Positions 1 to 15,300 of a stretch of DNA of 64,000 nt are shown here, piece by piece. Within the stretch, counting starts at the first letter, position 1. The number at the start of each line of letters is the position of its first letter. The stretch lies in assembly GCA_037976565.1 (NCBI GenBank), contig CP137682.1, positions 25,611,298 to 25,675,297 on the forward strand, read 5' to 3'. This stretch comes from Mesocentrotus franciscanus. Lineage: Eukaryota; Echinodermata; Echinoidea; Camarodonta; Strongylocentrotidae. The position numbers and the translations under genes were made by a program. The notes beneath the pieces were generated by a model. It saw only the letters and a program-made list of their open reading frames with translations. It did not search any database and was not told where the DNA came from.

Positions 1-1368
1 ACTGACCTCTATGGTTCTATGGCAGGACAGGAGGTGGGAGGAGTGGTTACCGGTGGCACTGAGGATCATGCGTTGAAGTATTCCATAACCGTATAATTTT
101 ACCATCGTCCAGCGTCCACCCGCAAATCGCCTTAAATTGGATAACAATCTTTTAATCTCTGTCCAATGATCTGTTTTTGTGGTTATAACGTTACTTGCTG
201 TTTTGCAAGCCGAAAGGAGATTTAACTTGACCGTCGCTTTTTGTCCTTGAACCATAATATCGGATGGTTTCCAACAAAAGTGATCGCATTGTTATGGTTG
301 GTTAGTTACACGCAAACGAAATAATACAGACTGAATGTAATTGGATTGCGAGCTAATTGATTGAAAACACAATCATCACATCAATCTACATATCTATGCT
401 ATGACATAATAGTCTCGGCTTACTGTATGAATTGCATATTGCGTGATGTGTGATTTGACATTTTTGTTTTAAAGATATTTTTTATTATTTTATCTCAAAT
501 CAAATACCTATTTTACAAATCTTTCTTAACAAAACTGAATACATTGTACATTGATATTTTGGATTAAACATACATTGCAATAATAAAAGAAAACAAAATT
601 TACATTTAATAAACTGTTTAGAAAACATTTTCATATATATGATCAAGAATATTAAAGTATACTTGAGAGAAAATTGTGGAGAGACATTGTAGACATCAAC
701 GATAGCTATGACTGGTTCGATCTCCTTTAATAACAAATGCATTCCTCTTCTAGGAAAAAAATGCATATTTATAATCATGGTTGCGCTAATAATTAGCATT
801 CTATTAAGACTATTTGGTTGTATAACTCATGTTCCGCACTCAAATCCTGAGATGTCAAATTCCTATATAAATCAAATTCATAACTTTCACACTTGGCCCA
901 ACACTGTCGCTGACCCCACTGATAAACGTAACAGTAACCTACAGTAACCCGACTGCAACACTAAACTTATCCCAATATATTTGACGACATAAATCCCGTA
1001 TCAATTGTGGCCGGAGCAAATGTCGGACAATCGGCTATTTGTCATTTAAGATATAAAGTCCAGTTTCATACCTTATAGTGACACCGCCATACTGATTCAA
1101 AATCGACTCCAAACCGACTGATTTTCGGCTATTCGGATAATGTAATAGTTTGGTCGGTGTGATGTTGTTCTGGGTCCCGTTTCATAAAACTTGATATCAA
1201 TAACAAGTTACAGGCTACTGTTATAAGCTACTGAAATCATGGCACCTGATTGGCTGAGAGCAAATTTGTCATAGAAATTTAGCATTTGTTATAGATAACA
1301 TATGAAACGGGCCCCTGGTGTCGGTCTCGTTGGTATGACTGAGGTATTATGTTTCGTTTTCTGTACAG
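1..1368. other. Sequence 5' of the first recognisable peptidase exon
   Basis: No coding exon is recognised here. A 79-codon frame at 708-947 has one hydrophobic stretch but lacks the Cys-rich start of an M13 ectodomain. The 1172-1314 palindromic element is listed separately. The missing N-terminal exons of the peptidase presumably lie before base 1. Confidence 0.5.
1172..1314. mobile_element. Short palindromic MITE-like element
   Basis: About 143 bp bounded by inverted ends. The left end reads GGGTCCCGTTTCATAAA and the right end reads TATGAAACGGGCCC. It has no coding capacity, so a non-autonomous DNA element is the simplest reading. It ends about 55 bp before the splice acceptor of the exon at 1369. 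Confidence 0.55.
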
Positions 1369-4300
1369 ATATACTCACACAGCGAGGGAGCGAACCACTA
1401 AAAGCACTTCTCAGGAAACTCGGCGGATGGCCCGTTGTCAACGACGGCGTGTACGATGAGAGCACGTGGACGTTGGAAGAAGTCCTTGCCGCATCACGAA
1501 TACAGCTCGATCGGAACTTCCTCTTCCACAACAGGATTTCAGTGGATGCGGCTGACTCAAACGCACACATTCTAACGGTATGGCTGAGAGAAAAGATTGA
1601 TTCACTAGAAATTGGGTATCAAAGAAAAAGAAACGTTGGTGAAACGGTTTGAAGGGGGAAGGTTAATACATTGGGTAATGCAAAGCATTTTACATATGAA
1701 TAGATAAAGTTAAAGATGATAAAAATTTATCAACATGGAAACGTAGGGAGGGGGATGAATAAGAGTAATTAAAAAAAATTGGATGGAATTCGACGTCGTT
1801 GGGAATGATAATACAAAATGAAGGGAAAATGCACGAATCTTACGCAAGTTGCACTCCTTGGTTCAATCAACATTGAAATATATATGCGTTGTTTTTCTGA
1901 AATCGACGGACACGAAAAGGTCTTAAATCCCAAAATCATCTGGGTTTATTCGCGGATAGCGTGGATAGCGTGGATGTTCGACGTAACAAACAAAAGGAAT
2001 AAAGTGTGGGAAAAGGGTGGTCACAACAAAAAAATTATCATTAACATGCCTGTTGCTTTAGTGAAGTCAATCGGTTAATTCAGATTAAGAACATAGCTGC
2101 TTAGCTTCAGTAGCTAATGTTATGTTGGACTAACTTGAATCTCGTCTTTTGGTTCTTCCTTCTTTTTCGTTTCAGTTTGACCAGCCAATATTAGGACTAG
2201 AAAACCGTGACTACTTTCTTAGAAACGAGTCAATAAAGGTACGTTGTTTTTTTAATTTTTTTAAAAATATGTTCTCTTCGCAACAAAGTAAAGTAGAGTC
2301 ATTTTGACATATTTAGTGCTGAGAATTGTTGACCATTTGAAGAATAAACTCGCTTTGATTGGTTGAACACCTGACCGTTACCTTTAACACGATTAAGAAT
2401 AGTGTATATCACCCATGTGCAAACATTAATTATTATGAATGTCAATTTCTCCTTGAATTTCCAGGTTTTTCAACATATCTACAGTTGTCACGGTTGGAAC
2501 GAGTTCAACTATGGCTGTCTTAGATCGTCACCACCTTCTCTGGAGCCGGCCCCAAAACATTAAAAGACCGGCTGAGGCTTTTTAGAAAGTATAGCAAAAG
2601 TTGTTGGTCTTTGATAAATCAATTTGTCAAAGTTTCAGGAGAAAATTATCTACACAACTCCTTTACATTTTCTTGTAATTACGTAAAGAGGATTTTATCT
2701 ATTTTGCAGGGTTTGGAAGCATATGAAAAATACATGATCGACATGGCGCTGTACGTAAGAGGGGGACATGACAGAGAAGAAGTTACCAGAGAGATGAAGG
2801 AAGTCCTAAACTTCGAGAAAAAGATGGCTAACGTGAGTATTATTTCACTCCCTGACTTTTGCTTTATAGAAATTCCGCACGGGGCTGAAAGTGTAAATAT
2901 ACTGCCCGGTTAGCGTTTGCTGATGTGACATTTTACAGCACTAATATGGTGCCATATTTCTGATTTAAAAACAAAAAGCATGTAAGAAAGCGCAGCTTAT
3001 CCAATTAAGTCAGCATTTACACATTTTCTAAAAAAAGTTAGTTGAAATGGCTCATTAAAAAATGCTAGCTGCTCAGTTTGTGTAGCTAATGAATTTAAAT
3101 GAAAGTACCAGGGAGGCAGAATACTAGTATAGAGATATCGACTGCTACGAGAGGACTGGCTGTTTTTATACGCTTAAGACCCAGGCGCGCCGAGGAGTGA
3201 TGGCAGCAGAGTCAACTTTCCCGCGAGCCAGTATAGAAACAGCCAGTCCTCGAGTATTAAAGCAGTCGATATGACTTTTATATGCCGAATTAAAACAAAC
3301 ATCTACCAAGAATTCTTACCTTAGGCTTTTATTGGGTAAAGATTGGTTAAAATATCACAGAAAATCTGAGACACTGTCTGTTAATCTGATGAAAAATGAC
3401 TGAAAGTTTCAATCATTTGGGAATCGCGGAAAAACCACTGTATGGTATCCGCGCTCGTACAAAGACAATTTTAACACGTAAACAAATGGGGATCGCAGTA
3501 CTCATGCCCCGCCTACCAGTCAATAGTCTTTTAAAAAGTGCCCTAGGGAACTTTTCAAAAGACTATTGACTGGTAGGCGGGGCATGGCTAAAATCACGGC
3601 TCCAATTTCGACCAATCAGATGGCTAGATTTCTGAAGTGCGGTATATAATATTTTATAAAAAGCCCTGATAGCATGTATAGCGTGAAATATTTGCATGTT
3701 TGAGAATCCAAGATATTTAGTGATTCAAACATTCAAAATTCCCTTCATGAATTTAAATGAAAGTACCAGGGGGGCAGACTACTGGTATTTTGTAATAGCC
3801 CTGATAGCACGTATAGCGTAAAATATTTGCATGTTTGAGAATCCAAGATATTTAGTGATTCAAACATTCAAAATTCCCTTCATGAATTTAAATGAAAGTA
3901 CCGGAGGGGGGGGCAGACTACTGGTATGTTACCCTGATAGCATGTATAGCGTGAAATATTTGCATGTTTGAGAATCCAAGATATCTAGTGATTCAACAAC
4001 AATTCAAAATTCCATTCATATCTTATTCCGTTTGATTTCATCTCTTTCAAAACCTGTACCACAGACGAATATGTTCATATGCTCATTTGTTCATTTCATA
4101 TACATGCAAACCAAATAGCTACCCGTTGTGGATTGCGCTTTGAATATGGTTTAATCCATACACAGTTTCATTTGTTCTTACATGCTCTTTCGGTTTTTTT
4201 TTTATTTTCAGATTTCTATGACGCAATTAGCTAAAAGAAGAGCCCAGATAATGAATCAGAAAGTCAGCGTATCATATCTCAAAAGAAGGATCCCTGCTGT

Positions 4301-7300
4301 GAGTCCTAATAGTATATATATTACTTGTTATTAAAAAGAATAAAGAGAATTGGATCAGTTCACATCTTGAACATCATGGAAGCAACCCCTTTCTATAGGG
4401 CTGCTTGGTAATTCCCTTTCACAGGAGTTTTTTTCAACAAGGAAGAAAAAAAAGGCCCCTGCAATTTTTTACACCGAAATTCGTCTTCAGCATCCCAGTA
4501 TCAGTGTGTCCACTGAAAAGTTAGCACTCCCAGTTCCCGGGTTTGTGTGTGATCGCAGATAACAAACTAATGAACCCTACTTTTAAGTGAGTATTTACTT
4601 ATTTCGAAATAAAATGTGTTACTGAAACCCTAACCCGTACTGTTACCAGGATCTAAACACTCAAATTCTTTACACGGAAAAGGCCCCAAATGGATTAAGA
4701 AGTGATTCTTCGCATGGATCAAGCATAACCTGATTAAACATATACAAATGTAGACATATTTTGTCTCTTAGCCTGTGAAAAACCGAGGGATTTGAAGATA
4801 AATAAATGGGGATAAATAGAACAAATAGAGAGATACAGAGAGAGACAAAACAAAATATGTATAGAGAGAGGGTGGAGGGGAGGGTGGGGGAGAAGGGGGC
4901 GGGGGTGGTGGGAGAGATAGAGAGAGAGAACAAAAATTGTCATTTTGAGCCTTATTCAAAATTTATTAGCTGACATGAAATAAACGGTTAATTCATTTTA
5001 CCTTCATTTCTTTTTCTAATCTTCAGATTAATTGGACTCGATATTTTCAGCTGGTGATGAATACATCTTCCGTCGACCACTCGATGGAACTCGTCGTCTA
5101 TTCACCACAATATTTGCTGGGGCTAAATCAAATGTTGTCAGAAACACCGAACAGGTAAACATTAAATTTCTTGAAAACTCCACAGGCAGGAGAGCATATA
5201 TATTTCCTCTGACTAAGTAAAAATGTTATTTCCTTAAATTTTCTCACATTAGTGACATGATCGAACTTTGTATCAGAAATATAATTCTTTATTTTCATTT
5301 GCAACATTGATCAGGTGATGAAGAACATCAAAATATATTGACAATTCGAACAATAGAAAATCTTTTTCCGCAGAGCTAGTTTTTTTAAATGTATTTTTCC
5401 TATGATTTTACATTATCACTATGGTACTTTATCTTGAAGGTGCTATTTTATCGTATAGTCTTCAGCTCATTTCTATTTCTTTAATCTGTTAAAATATATT
5501 CATCTATGCCTAAACTTTGGTAGTTTAATCTTTTTACTTGATTCTTTCATATGAAGATGGTAATCATGGATTAATCGAATAGGGTTTCAATAAAATGTAC
5601 CAATCTCCTATTTTGCAAACCAGGACCATTGCAAACTATGTTGTATGGCGTGCTGTTACACATACGATGGATATGATGAACACCGAGGCACGCTCAATAC
5701 GACAGACGTTCCTCAAGGTACAGTTTACTGTCCTTTACTATTCACTTGGTTGGATGATACATGCTTCTGCGAAAATACCCTACACTAACCGACTTCCAAC
5801 ACTTGACCAAATACCATAGCTAACCTTAAAGGTATTACAAAGTTTTGGTATGGGGTCATGAATTTGGTTCAAATGGAAGCATATGCGATTTTACAATATT
5901 CAATGATCGTTGTCGCGGTTGAAATCGAGTCTAAAGTGATGCAATTTTAAATAATAAATGTATGTTGTATAGCGCCCTCTCAAGAATGATATTACTTTAG
6001 CTTTAAAACAATGTTTCTTGACTACAATCGACTAATTTGCTATTTCCGTTTGGAAATTATGTATCGGAACTGCATATTCTGAGATTTTCATGGTCGCAGC
6101 TACCATGGAATGGCCTTAGGCGCTATTTGAAATATTTGAAATTTACCGGGAGCAGAAGTGTTTTAGGGGCTAAATTTTTATTGCTTATAATACATCCACA
6201 GGGGCATCCAAATATATCAAAAATTTAAAGAATTACTATCCATCCAATTTTAATATTTCCCAAAACTTTGCATTACCTTTAACCTGAAACCTAACCTAAA
6301 ACACAATCCTAACCCTACGGCTCTATCTTTGAGGAAATGAAACTCGGAGCTGTAATCGCCTGAGCAAAATCGAATCATCACATCCGTTTTACTATAGCAA
6401 ACTGAACAGGCTCAAATAACAACCTTGCAGCCAAGGGTGTTATTTGGTCGAATGAGGGGGTTCAGAATAAATTGAGAATTTTGTTGAGCATAAGGATCAT
6501 TTGTCAATCCTCTCGTTTTCGTATGAGGACTATTATCCCCAGACACCTACCTCTGAATAACTTCTGGACAACTAGCCCCTAGGACAAGTACCTCTCAGAC
6601 GACAACCTCATTTACGTTTCATTCTAGGTCCCTGCTGTTTAAATCTTAAAACATCTCCAAATGTACATCTCATTTTGATTTGAACATCTCGTTTTACCAT
6701 GATAATTAGGCAGAAATACTTACGGCTTTTGGAACAGGTTGATAAAGACGACTCCCTCTTTCACATTAATCGACATTTTCACTCCACTTTTGGTATCAAT
6801 GACTTTGTTGGAAACAATTTTAATGTCGCTATTATCTTATCCCTTCACAGCCAGGATTGTTTTTGTTTTGTTTACACACTAGATATATATATGTATATTG
6901 TTTTACTCGCTTTTTTCACTTTAATATTCATTTGATCTTTGACCTTAACCTTAAAGGTCGTGAGTGGAGAAAAGAAGGAACCTGCAAGATGGATACAGTG
7001 CATAGACAACACGAATACTTACATGTCTCACGCCTTGGGGGCGCTCTTCGTGCAGGAGAAATTCGACGTAGAGAGCAAAGAAACGGTAGGAGAAAGAGCA
7101 GGGCAATAAAAAAAGAAAAAAAAAAGAGTGAAATACGGACGGGAAGACCATTTGGGGACCTCGGGATGAGTTGGTAGGATCCATGTACTAAAGTGAAAAC
7201 CATGAAAATAGTCATGACGTTATACCTTTTGCCCCCTTGTTTAAGTTACATTGCATTACATGTCATGGGGCTTTTGAAGATCCCCAAAACTAAATAAACT

Positions 7301-10290
7301 GAATATTTAGCTGGAATGCAATAATACTATACATATTTTTGTACAGACGAAATTCCGTCACATTAAATTTTCGGAGAGCATAGAATTGTTGATACTTGCC
7401 ACCCCTTTCATTAATTGTTCCTTTATGAATGATTTTACTTATGATGATAAATCAACTTTATTATTGTTATTAACATTTCCATTATACCATAATTCTTACG
7501 AACACTACGATCATTATCATTTTGTTCATATCATTATTTAAACTTTTTTCTTAGATTATGGAACCGTGTTCAGAAATATAGTCACGGTTCTTTTTTTTAT
7601 CCGTAAGTTTAAGTAGTCGAATAATTTATTATAACATTGAGACTGAAATATGAATTATACCCATTATATCATTTTCGCTTTTTTTTCTTTCTCCAAAAGG
7701 CTTTTAAGATGATAGGACATATGAGAGACGCCCTCTATAGTATTATTAACACGACGGACTGGATGGATGACGTAACAAAACAGAAAGCATTACAGAAGGT
7801 GAGTTGAGAGATTATTAAAGACCTACTCTCGGAAGATTGTATTTGCACTGCATCATACACTTACACAAAATTTGAATGAATATTGAACTGTTGATGAAAA
7901 TGATATGCACTGAGTCAGGGGCGTAACAAAATCCTTATGAAAAAGGAATATTCCGATTACTCTCTGAAAAGCAAACACAATCAGGCGAGCAAACAACCCC
8001 CAAAGTATGCCAAGTCGGGTTTAAAATGGGACACGGGTCAGTTTTGTCTCTGTTAAATCCACCAGGGGATTCGATTATTGAGCAATTTGCACCTTGAAAA
8101 CACCCTCTACTATCCAACTACCAGTGGCGTATCTAGGTGTCTAGGCGCCTAGGGCAAGAAATTAAATAAATTGAAGAATGATTGCATGGCTAGAAATTTG
8201 GTTTCAGGGCACGAAATCAGTCATTGACAAATGAATTAATGAATACAAAATTTGGAGTAGTAGTGCGGTGTATGGAACTCGGAGAGATCCCTGTGAGAGT
8301 CCACTTGAGGGTATGACACACACAAATGAAACGATTATAAACAATATAAACATTAATAGAAGAAGACGAAGATAAAGAGGAAGGAGCATAAACAAAAAGT
8401 AAAACGATTATAAGAGAGCATTATAAAAAAAGAAGAGGAAGAATACAGAATAGCAGATGAGGAGGAAAAGAAGGTAAAAAGGAAGAGGTGAAGAAGCAAA
8501 ATACGAAGAAGATGAGCAATAGGAGGAGGAAGAAAGAAATGAAAATGAATGACATATAACAACAATATCTGGTTAACAAGAACAAGTATAGCCAAGCCAA
8601 TTCATCAGTCTTTTGGTGTAGGTGTCGTGATATCAAGCGGTTTAATTCACTTGACTCTCAATCTTAGGGCTGAGGATTCGAACCCCAGCTCGGTACTAAT
8701 GTCCTTTGGCAAGACACGAATCCAAATTTGCCACTCTTCACGAAGGTGTAAAATTGCGACCCGGTAAGATGCGAATGTCATTGTAGTTTGCCCAGCATTG
8801 TGAGCGACTTTAAAATGGCGCCTGGCTCGAATGCTCCCCAGGGAGTGGAGAACGTGTATACATTGTGTGGGACCAAGCCTGAATCCGATCACCAGCCTGG
8901 AGCAATACTATTTCTGCAAAGTGCTTAAATACATCGTCGATGTATATAGCGCTATCTAAATCCAAAATACTATTATTATTTTTTTTTCGATAGGAAATTC
9001 TTAATCTAGTCAAAAAAGATATATTCCGCTATCCTGGTATAAAAACACGGCTAAGAAAAACTGACATTTATTATATAATTCATCTTAATTTATAATTTGC
9101 ACTATCATGTTTTCTTATTTGATATATTTGTTTTCTTCCTTCTTACAGGCACATGCAATAAGAGAACAAATTGGATACGAGGAAAGATTATTAAACTTTA
9201 CACATCTTGATGGGCTGTATGAAGGAGTAAGTTAATGATTAATATCTTCTTTCTGTTATGTGTTTATATCAAACTAAAATGCTTCCAGATCTTGTTAATA
9301 TATATATATATATATACATCGATAATTCGTATCGGAAATTTAATTGCACATTGTCTAGCTAGCGTTCTATTTGTGAGAGAAATATTGCTACCCTTTTTTG
9401 GATAAAAAAAAAGATTGTTATTTAGCTTTTTTAGTATCATTACTTAGGCCTTACTGTCTGCTTCTTTAGCAGTCAATAATTGCAAAAAAATAGTAGTATA
9501 TCACTACATATCTTGGAATACATCATTGTGAGTAATGGAAAGTTAAATTCCATCCGTTTACTTGTAATACATATCAAGTGATTCAATAACTCCGACATAG
9601 TCTCGCAAAGCAGAGGAGTGAAACTTCAGTGTAATGTGTCTTATTAGATATCACTTCTTGAGTTGAATCCAAATCATAGTGAAATCTACTCCAAAGAATA
9701 GTTTGAACAACTCTTCTGAGAGTGGATTCCACTAGTTTGAGCGTGGATTTCGACTCCAAACGGCTCTTAAAATCAATCGGATCGATTTAAGATCAATTTT
9801 AAGGCTTGATGAAACACCCTCGTACATGCAGGGAGTAATCCTACATAATTTAACTGGAGATATTATATTTTTATTATTCATATTATATTCCCGTTTTTTT
9901 CTATCAATTTCGGTGGACATAACGGTAAAGCGGTATTTTCAAAAATTCATCATTATTGAAACGTGCCTGTGCATCTTTTTCCATTAAAAAAAAAATTCTT
10001 CTAGGTGAATATTACAGTAGATCGGTATTTTGACAACGCTGTTCAGATAATGTCGGATCACGCCAGGAAGCTGTTCGGTAAACTTGATGAAAGTGTGGAC
10101 AGGTATGGCTGGTCCACCGCACCTGTTGTTGTTAACGCTTACTACCAATTCCCCAGTAATTCGATCAGTAAGTTTAGTTAAATTTCTATTGCTATTAGGA
10201 CTACAACAAGAACAGCGGCGTCAGCAGCAGCAACAACGACAACAACGACAAACACAACATCTACTACTTCTACTACTACTATTAGTACTA

Positions 10291-10322
<32 letters not shown>

Positions 10323-10329
10323 ACTACTA

Positions 10330-10382
<53 letters not shown>

Positions 10383-10437
10383 TTACTACTACTCATGCTA
10401 CTTCTAATTCTACTACATTTGACATTTGATGTGTATA

Positions 10438-10493
<56 letters not shown>

Positions 10494-10535
10494 TACTCCT
10501 ACTACCACTACTACCACCACTTATTCTACTACTAT

Positions 10536-10588
<53 letters not shown>

Positions 10589-12018
10589 ACTACAACTTCT
10601 ACCCACTACTATTATTACTACTACTACTACTACTAGTACTACTACTACTCAAGATTATCTTTTGTTTTTGACTGAATTAATATTTCAACAGGATCATCAT
10701 GAAATTGCGTAGTATCTGTTAATTACAAACAGAAATTGACTGCATTGGCATTTTTTCTACTAATGCATTACACGGGTTTACCCAGTATTCTTTTATCACG
10801 GGGAAACGGGTGGGGGAGCAGAAGGGCTTAATTTCACAAAATGACATCATTGTATATTTCAGCCAAGATGTGTATGCATGTGTTTTCATGATAAAGTGGG
10901 TAATTGGCGGTGGGGTGTGAGGCGTAGGGGAATGGGAAGGATTTGGCCCACCCGACCTGATTATCCTTTGCGACGCCTATATGATTTGTATACAATGTAA
11001 TGTTGTTTTTGTGTCTATTTTCCCATTTAGCTTTCCCAGCAGGTATTTTGCAGCCACCATACTTCAGCAGACGATATTCAAGGTAATTGATATGCTCATT
11101 CCGTTTTAGAATGAAATAACAGCAAAATGAAGACTGAAATTAGTCTATTTAGATTGCCTAGTTGTCATATCAATCATCAATTGGAGCGAGAACCATATAT
11201 TTTATAGACATATATATTTCGCTAGATTTATCACCACTCTATCTTAAGAAATATGAAATATCAATTTAAATGGTGTCATTTATATTCTGTGCCATGCATC
11301 GTTAATATGATAATAGGACAATAACTTACCTCTCTAAAATTATTTTTACTATCATCATGAACTTGTTTGACGAGTGCAGATGGCAATTTGAAACTCTAAT
11401 TATTCAGAAGATTATCACTGAAGAAAATAATTTTCTACGGAGATAACAACTCGCTCGTTTATAGTCCAATGACTGACAATTATAAGCCCCATATCTTTCT
11501 CAGGAAATCGGAGGCTTGCGTATTCTTTTTTTATTGATGTTATATCTCTTGATTACTAAGATATGGAAATAGTTTTCTTGTTATTTTATAGATCTATGAA
11601 TTATGGTGGAATAGGAGTGGTAATCGGACATGAATTAATGCACGCGTTCGACGACAAAGGTAAGTAAATTGATAAACTGGTAATTGAATTGAATTGAATT
11701 GAATTGACCAGGCTTATTTATACAAATTCAAAGTCAGAGCTAAAAGCTAAAACATATTGAATGTACAAATAAATCTGCAACATATAAAATACATGCAAAT
11801 AGTACGATTTAAAGTAGGCAAATACAAAATTAAGACATCCACTAGTAAAATAAATATGAAATGAAGAAGAGGGAAGAAAAAAAAAGAACAAGATCTAGGA
11901 GGAGCAAATCAAAAGAAAAAGAAAGAAAGAGAGAAAGCAAGTAATAGCGTTGTCAGTGAAATAACAGTGGAAGACCACCAAATTGGTGATATGTGCCACC
12001 CTGTATAAATATCAGAAA

Positions 12019-12052
<34 letters not shown>

Positions 12053-12347
12053 GTCCCAGTAATAAAATTCAGTATGTAATTAAAAATTCGGTAATGAAGC
12101 CGTAATAAAGCTATTTGGCGTGAGATACGCATTAATAATCCTACTTGATGATTGTCATCAGAGGAGTAAAGGATTATTGGATATAGAGCAATGCGATCTA
12201 TTTCTAAAGTATCTCATATGATAGCATGGATTTGCTGCATATTCTGAAAAGTCAATAGTTTGTAAGTATACCAAGATGGTGCTGTAAGCACTAAGTATTA
12301 AGTATTAGGGATAGGCGATATGGAGAACAAAACAAAACAACACACAA

Positions 12348-12378
<31 letters not shown>

Positions 12379-15300
12379 ATCAGTAGCTACGAGAATGATG
12401 TTGAATAGCAAAATCATCATATATGGCCATTTTACATTTCACTTTTCTTTTTGTTTAGAATATCTCCCTAATAATAGTGTGTGTGTGTGTGTGTGTGTGT
12501 GGGGGGGGGTGTCATCCCAACATACCTTCAATATATGAGTGGCATGATTTAGATGTTTTGTATTGAGTCTCTTAGTCTAGTTCATATTTTTATTATATAT
12601 ATGCTTTCTTATACCGAATGTTACTTTTTTAAGGACATAATGTAGAAACAATACGAACTAAATTCTAAGTATCCATGATTTTTCCTTTTTTGTTTAAGGT
12701 CGTCATTTTGATATCGATGGAAACTTGGGTATTTGGTGGTCGAATTCATCTAGTCAGTCGTTCCAGAGAAAAGCGCAATGCCTCGTTGATCAGTATTCCA
12801 ATTATCAATATGAAGATCTCGGCATGAATGTGAGTGTTAATTTCAGATTAATCCACAGCAGTTCAGAGTTTTGTAGAGGTTGAACAGAATTAGCTTTTCA
12901 AATTGGCAACAATAATTTTCTATTTTTCACTCTTTCCTAGTTTAGAAAATATAAATGTATGTCACTTTACCTTTTTTAATTGTTATTTTTGTATGGATAT
13001 GATTTCATTAGAGTATCAAAAGAAATCACCAGTGAACAATAGAGTTCAATAACATTTTCATACATCCTTTAGTTTTATTGTTATCCTTTATGGAATATCG
13101 AAAAGACATATTGGAAAAAAGTCATAATAACTTGTGAACAACAGAGTTTTGTAATGATTTGAAATTTCAGATTTTAGTAATCTTCTTCATATGTTTATGT
13201 CATTATACCTAGATTAATGGCTGGCAGACGTTGGGTGAGAATATTGCTGATAACGGAGGCTTAAAGGAGGCTTTCATGGTGAGTTTTCTTTTTCTATTAT
13301 TTCTTTTAATTGTTTTTAGAAGCCAATAGCAAAGTACGAGAAGGAAGAGTTTCGAAACAAAGACATGAATAAGAACAGACATCTTTCTCGTAGGTTGTTG
13401 GTGTAGTGAACCCTTTATAGAGTTGTCAGAATCTCCACGAGACCGACATTGTAGTTCACGTTAGCTGTAGGCTATCGCTGATGTGCCACTAAGTAAATAA
13501 ATAAAGAAATGTCAGTCTCTGACTTGACCCAATCTTCCCCACCCCCTTGCCTTAATAATATTAATGTGGAGGTGTCGCTGAGGTGTCGTGGTCGAGCGGA
13601 TAAGTTTTCAGACTATAAAGCACAAGGTATGAGATTCGAATCCCTATCACGGCACTAATGTCCTTTGGCAAGACATTTATCTTCATTTGCCATGTTCAAC
13701 CCATGTGAAATAAATGGGTATACCCAGTAGGACTTAATTCCTTGAAACGCTAGTACGCCGTAATAGCAGTCATTCGAAAGCCGTGGTAATAAGAGTAGAA
13801 CATTAGGAGTGTCATGTATGACATACATGAGCACTGTTCAAGAATCTACTACTACTACTATTATTATAATTATTTTAGTCTTCTTCTTATTATTATTAAC
13901 AGGCATACAGACATTCTGTTGAGGAAACCGGTAAGGAGGAACCGTTACTGCCCGGTGTCGACCTCACACACAACCAGATCTTCTTCCTAAGCTTTGGTCA
14001 GGTAAGATTTAAATAATAGACATGTGTACTTATTTTATGCATACTCTTGATGACTGAAAAGACCCCAAACCTGCCAGATTCTCGCTCGGCATAGCCCCAA
14101 CTAATAAATACAAAGTGAGATATCTTTTTAGCATAGCAGGTGAATCATATTATTGGTAAACAAGGGTTTTGCAGAGAAACATGCATACATTGAAAAACAT
14201 AACTCAACAGGTCAATTTGTGAAGGGTCTTGACTCGCATATAAGAGGTCACGGTTGGATCCTTGCTCGTGCTTACATCAATGGACAAGGTGTTTCCTCAT
14301 GCATTTTATCCCAAAAGGATGAAAATTGTAAACAATGAAAAATGTTCATTTTGTAGAAAAGAAATAGAAGATATAGTACATTTCTTTTATGAATGTGAGA
14401 TAAGTAGAAAGATTTGGAATGAATTTATGAAAGAACTCAAATTATAACTTTGTTCACTTTACAAAATATAATTTTGGCTTCGAAGATAAGAGAAACGATG
14501 CCCTAAATTGCATTGCTATATTAATTAAACAACAGATGTTTATTTTTAAACTGAATAGTATTGTTTCGCTTTTTGATAAGTTGAAAAAGAAAGTTTTACA
14601 ATATTATAAAGATAAGAAATATTATGTACATCTATCTGGAATGGAAAGACATTTTGCTTTAAAATGGCAGTTGCTGCAATTGTTGTTAGAAAGATTATTT
14701 TGAATGTGTTTAAACATGCACATATATTTGATTTGTTTATTTCTGTGAAGATTATTAATAAATAGCCTGTGGAGGGCTCAAAAATTGAAGAAGACAATTT
14801 GTTTTATCTCAAAACGACCCAGGTATATTATATGGGTACCTAGCAAGGCTCGGGTAATAATAATTGTAGAGCGCTTAGGAAAAATAGTTTTAAAACCGAT
14901 GTGGCTACCCTGAGTATTCCTGTTTAATAATACATTTTCAAACTGAAGCAAAATCTCTTGCAGGAAGTACATGTATTATAAATCCGTCCCTGCATTAATT
15001 ATTTTCATTAATAATGCAGTTTGAAGCTGAACAGGCATTTGAATTTATTTACTCTCTTAGGTTTTCAGGGCAAGCACAACTCACTCCCATATGATTTAAT
15101 AATCAACATCCATCGTATTGTCCCCGCCAAACGAAATTATGGCATTTTCGTTTGCATACAAAGGATTCCTGGAAACTTCCAGATTTCAGTCACTCTAATA
15201 AGTTCCTGATAAAACTCTAAACTAATGTTAAAATATCGAATTCTCTCCGAAAAAATGATTGTTTTTGTTCAAACTACTGTCCCTTTGAAAAACGAAATAG

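Noticed and set aside
708..947. 79-codon frame with one hydrophobic segment, considered as the membrane-anchor exon of the M13 peptidase
   Set aside because: It lacks the conserved Cys-rich start of the ectodomain, runs into stop codons without a suitable donor, and a gap of over 100 expected residues before the 1369 exon would remain.
3503..3586. Hairpin considered as a rho-independent terminator or CRISPR-like repeat
   Set aside because: The window is clearly eukaryotic and the hairpin is part of a dispersed element in an intron.
10084..10671. Poly-Leu, poly-Tyr and poly-Ser open frames
   Set aside because: They are translations of the CTA microsatellite in several frames.
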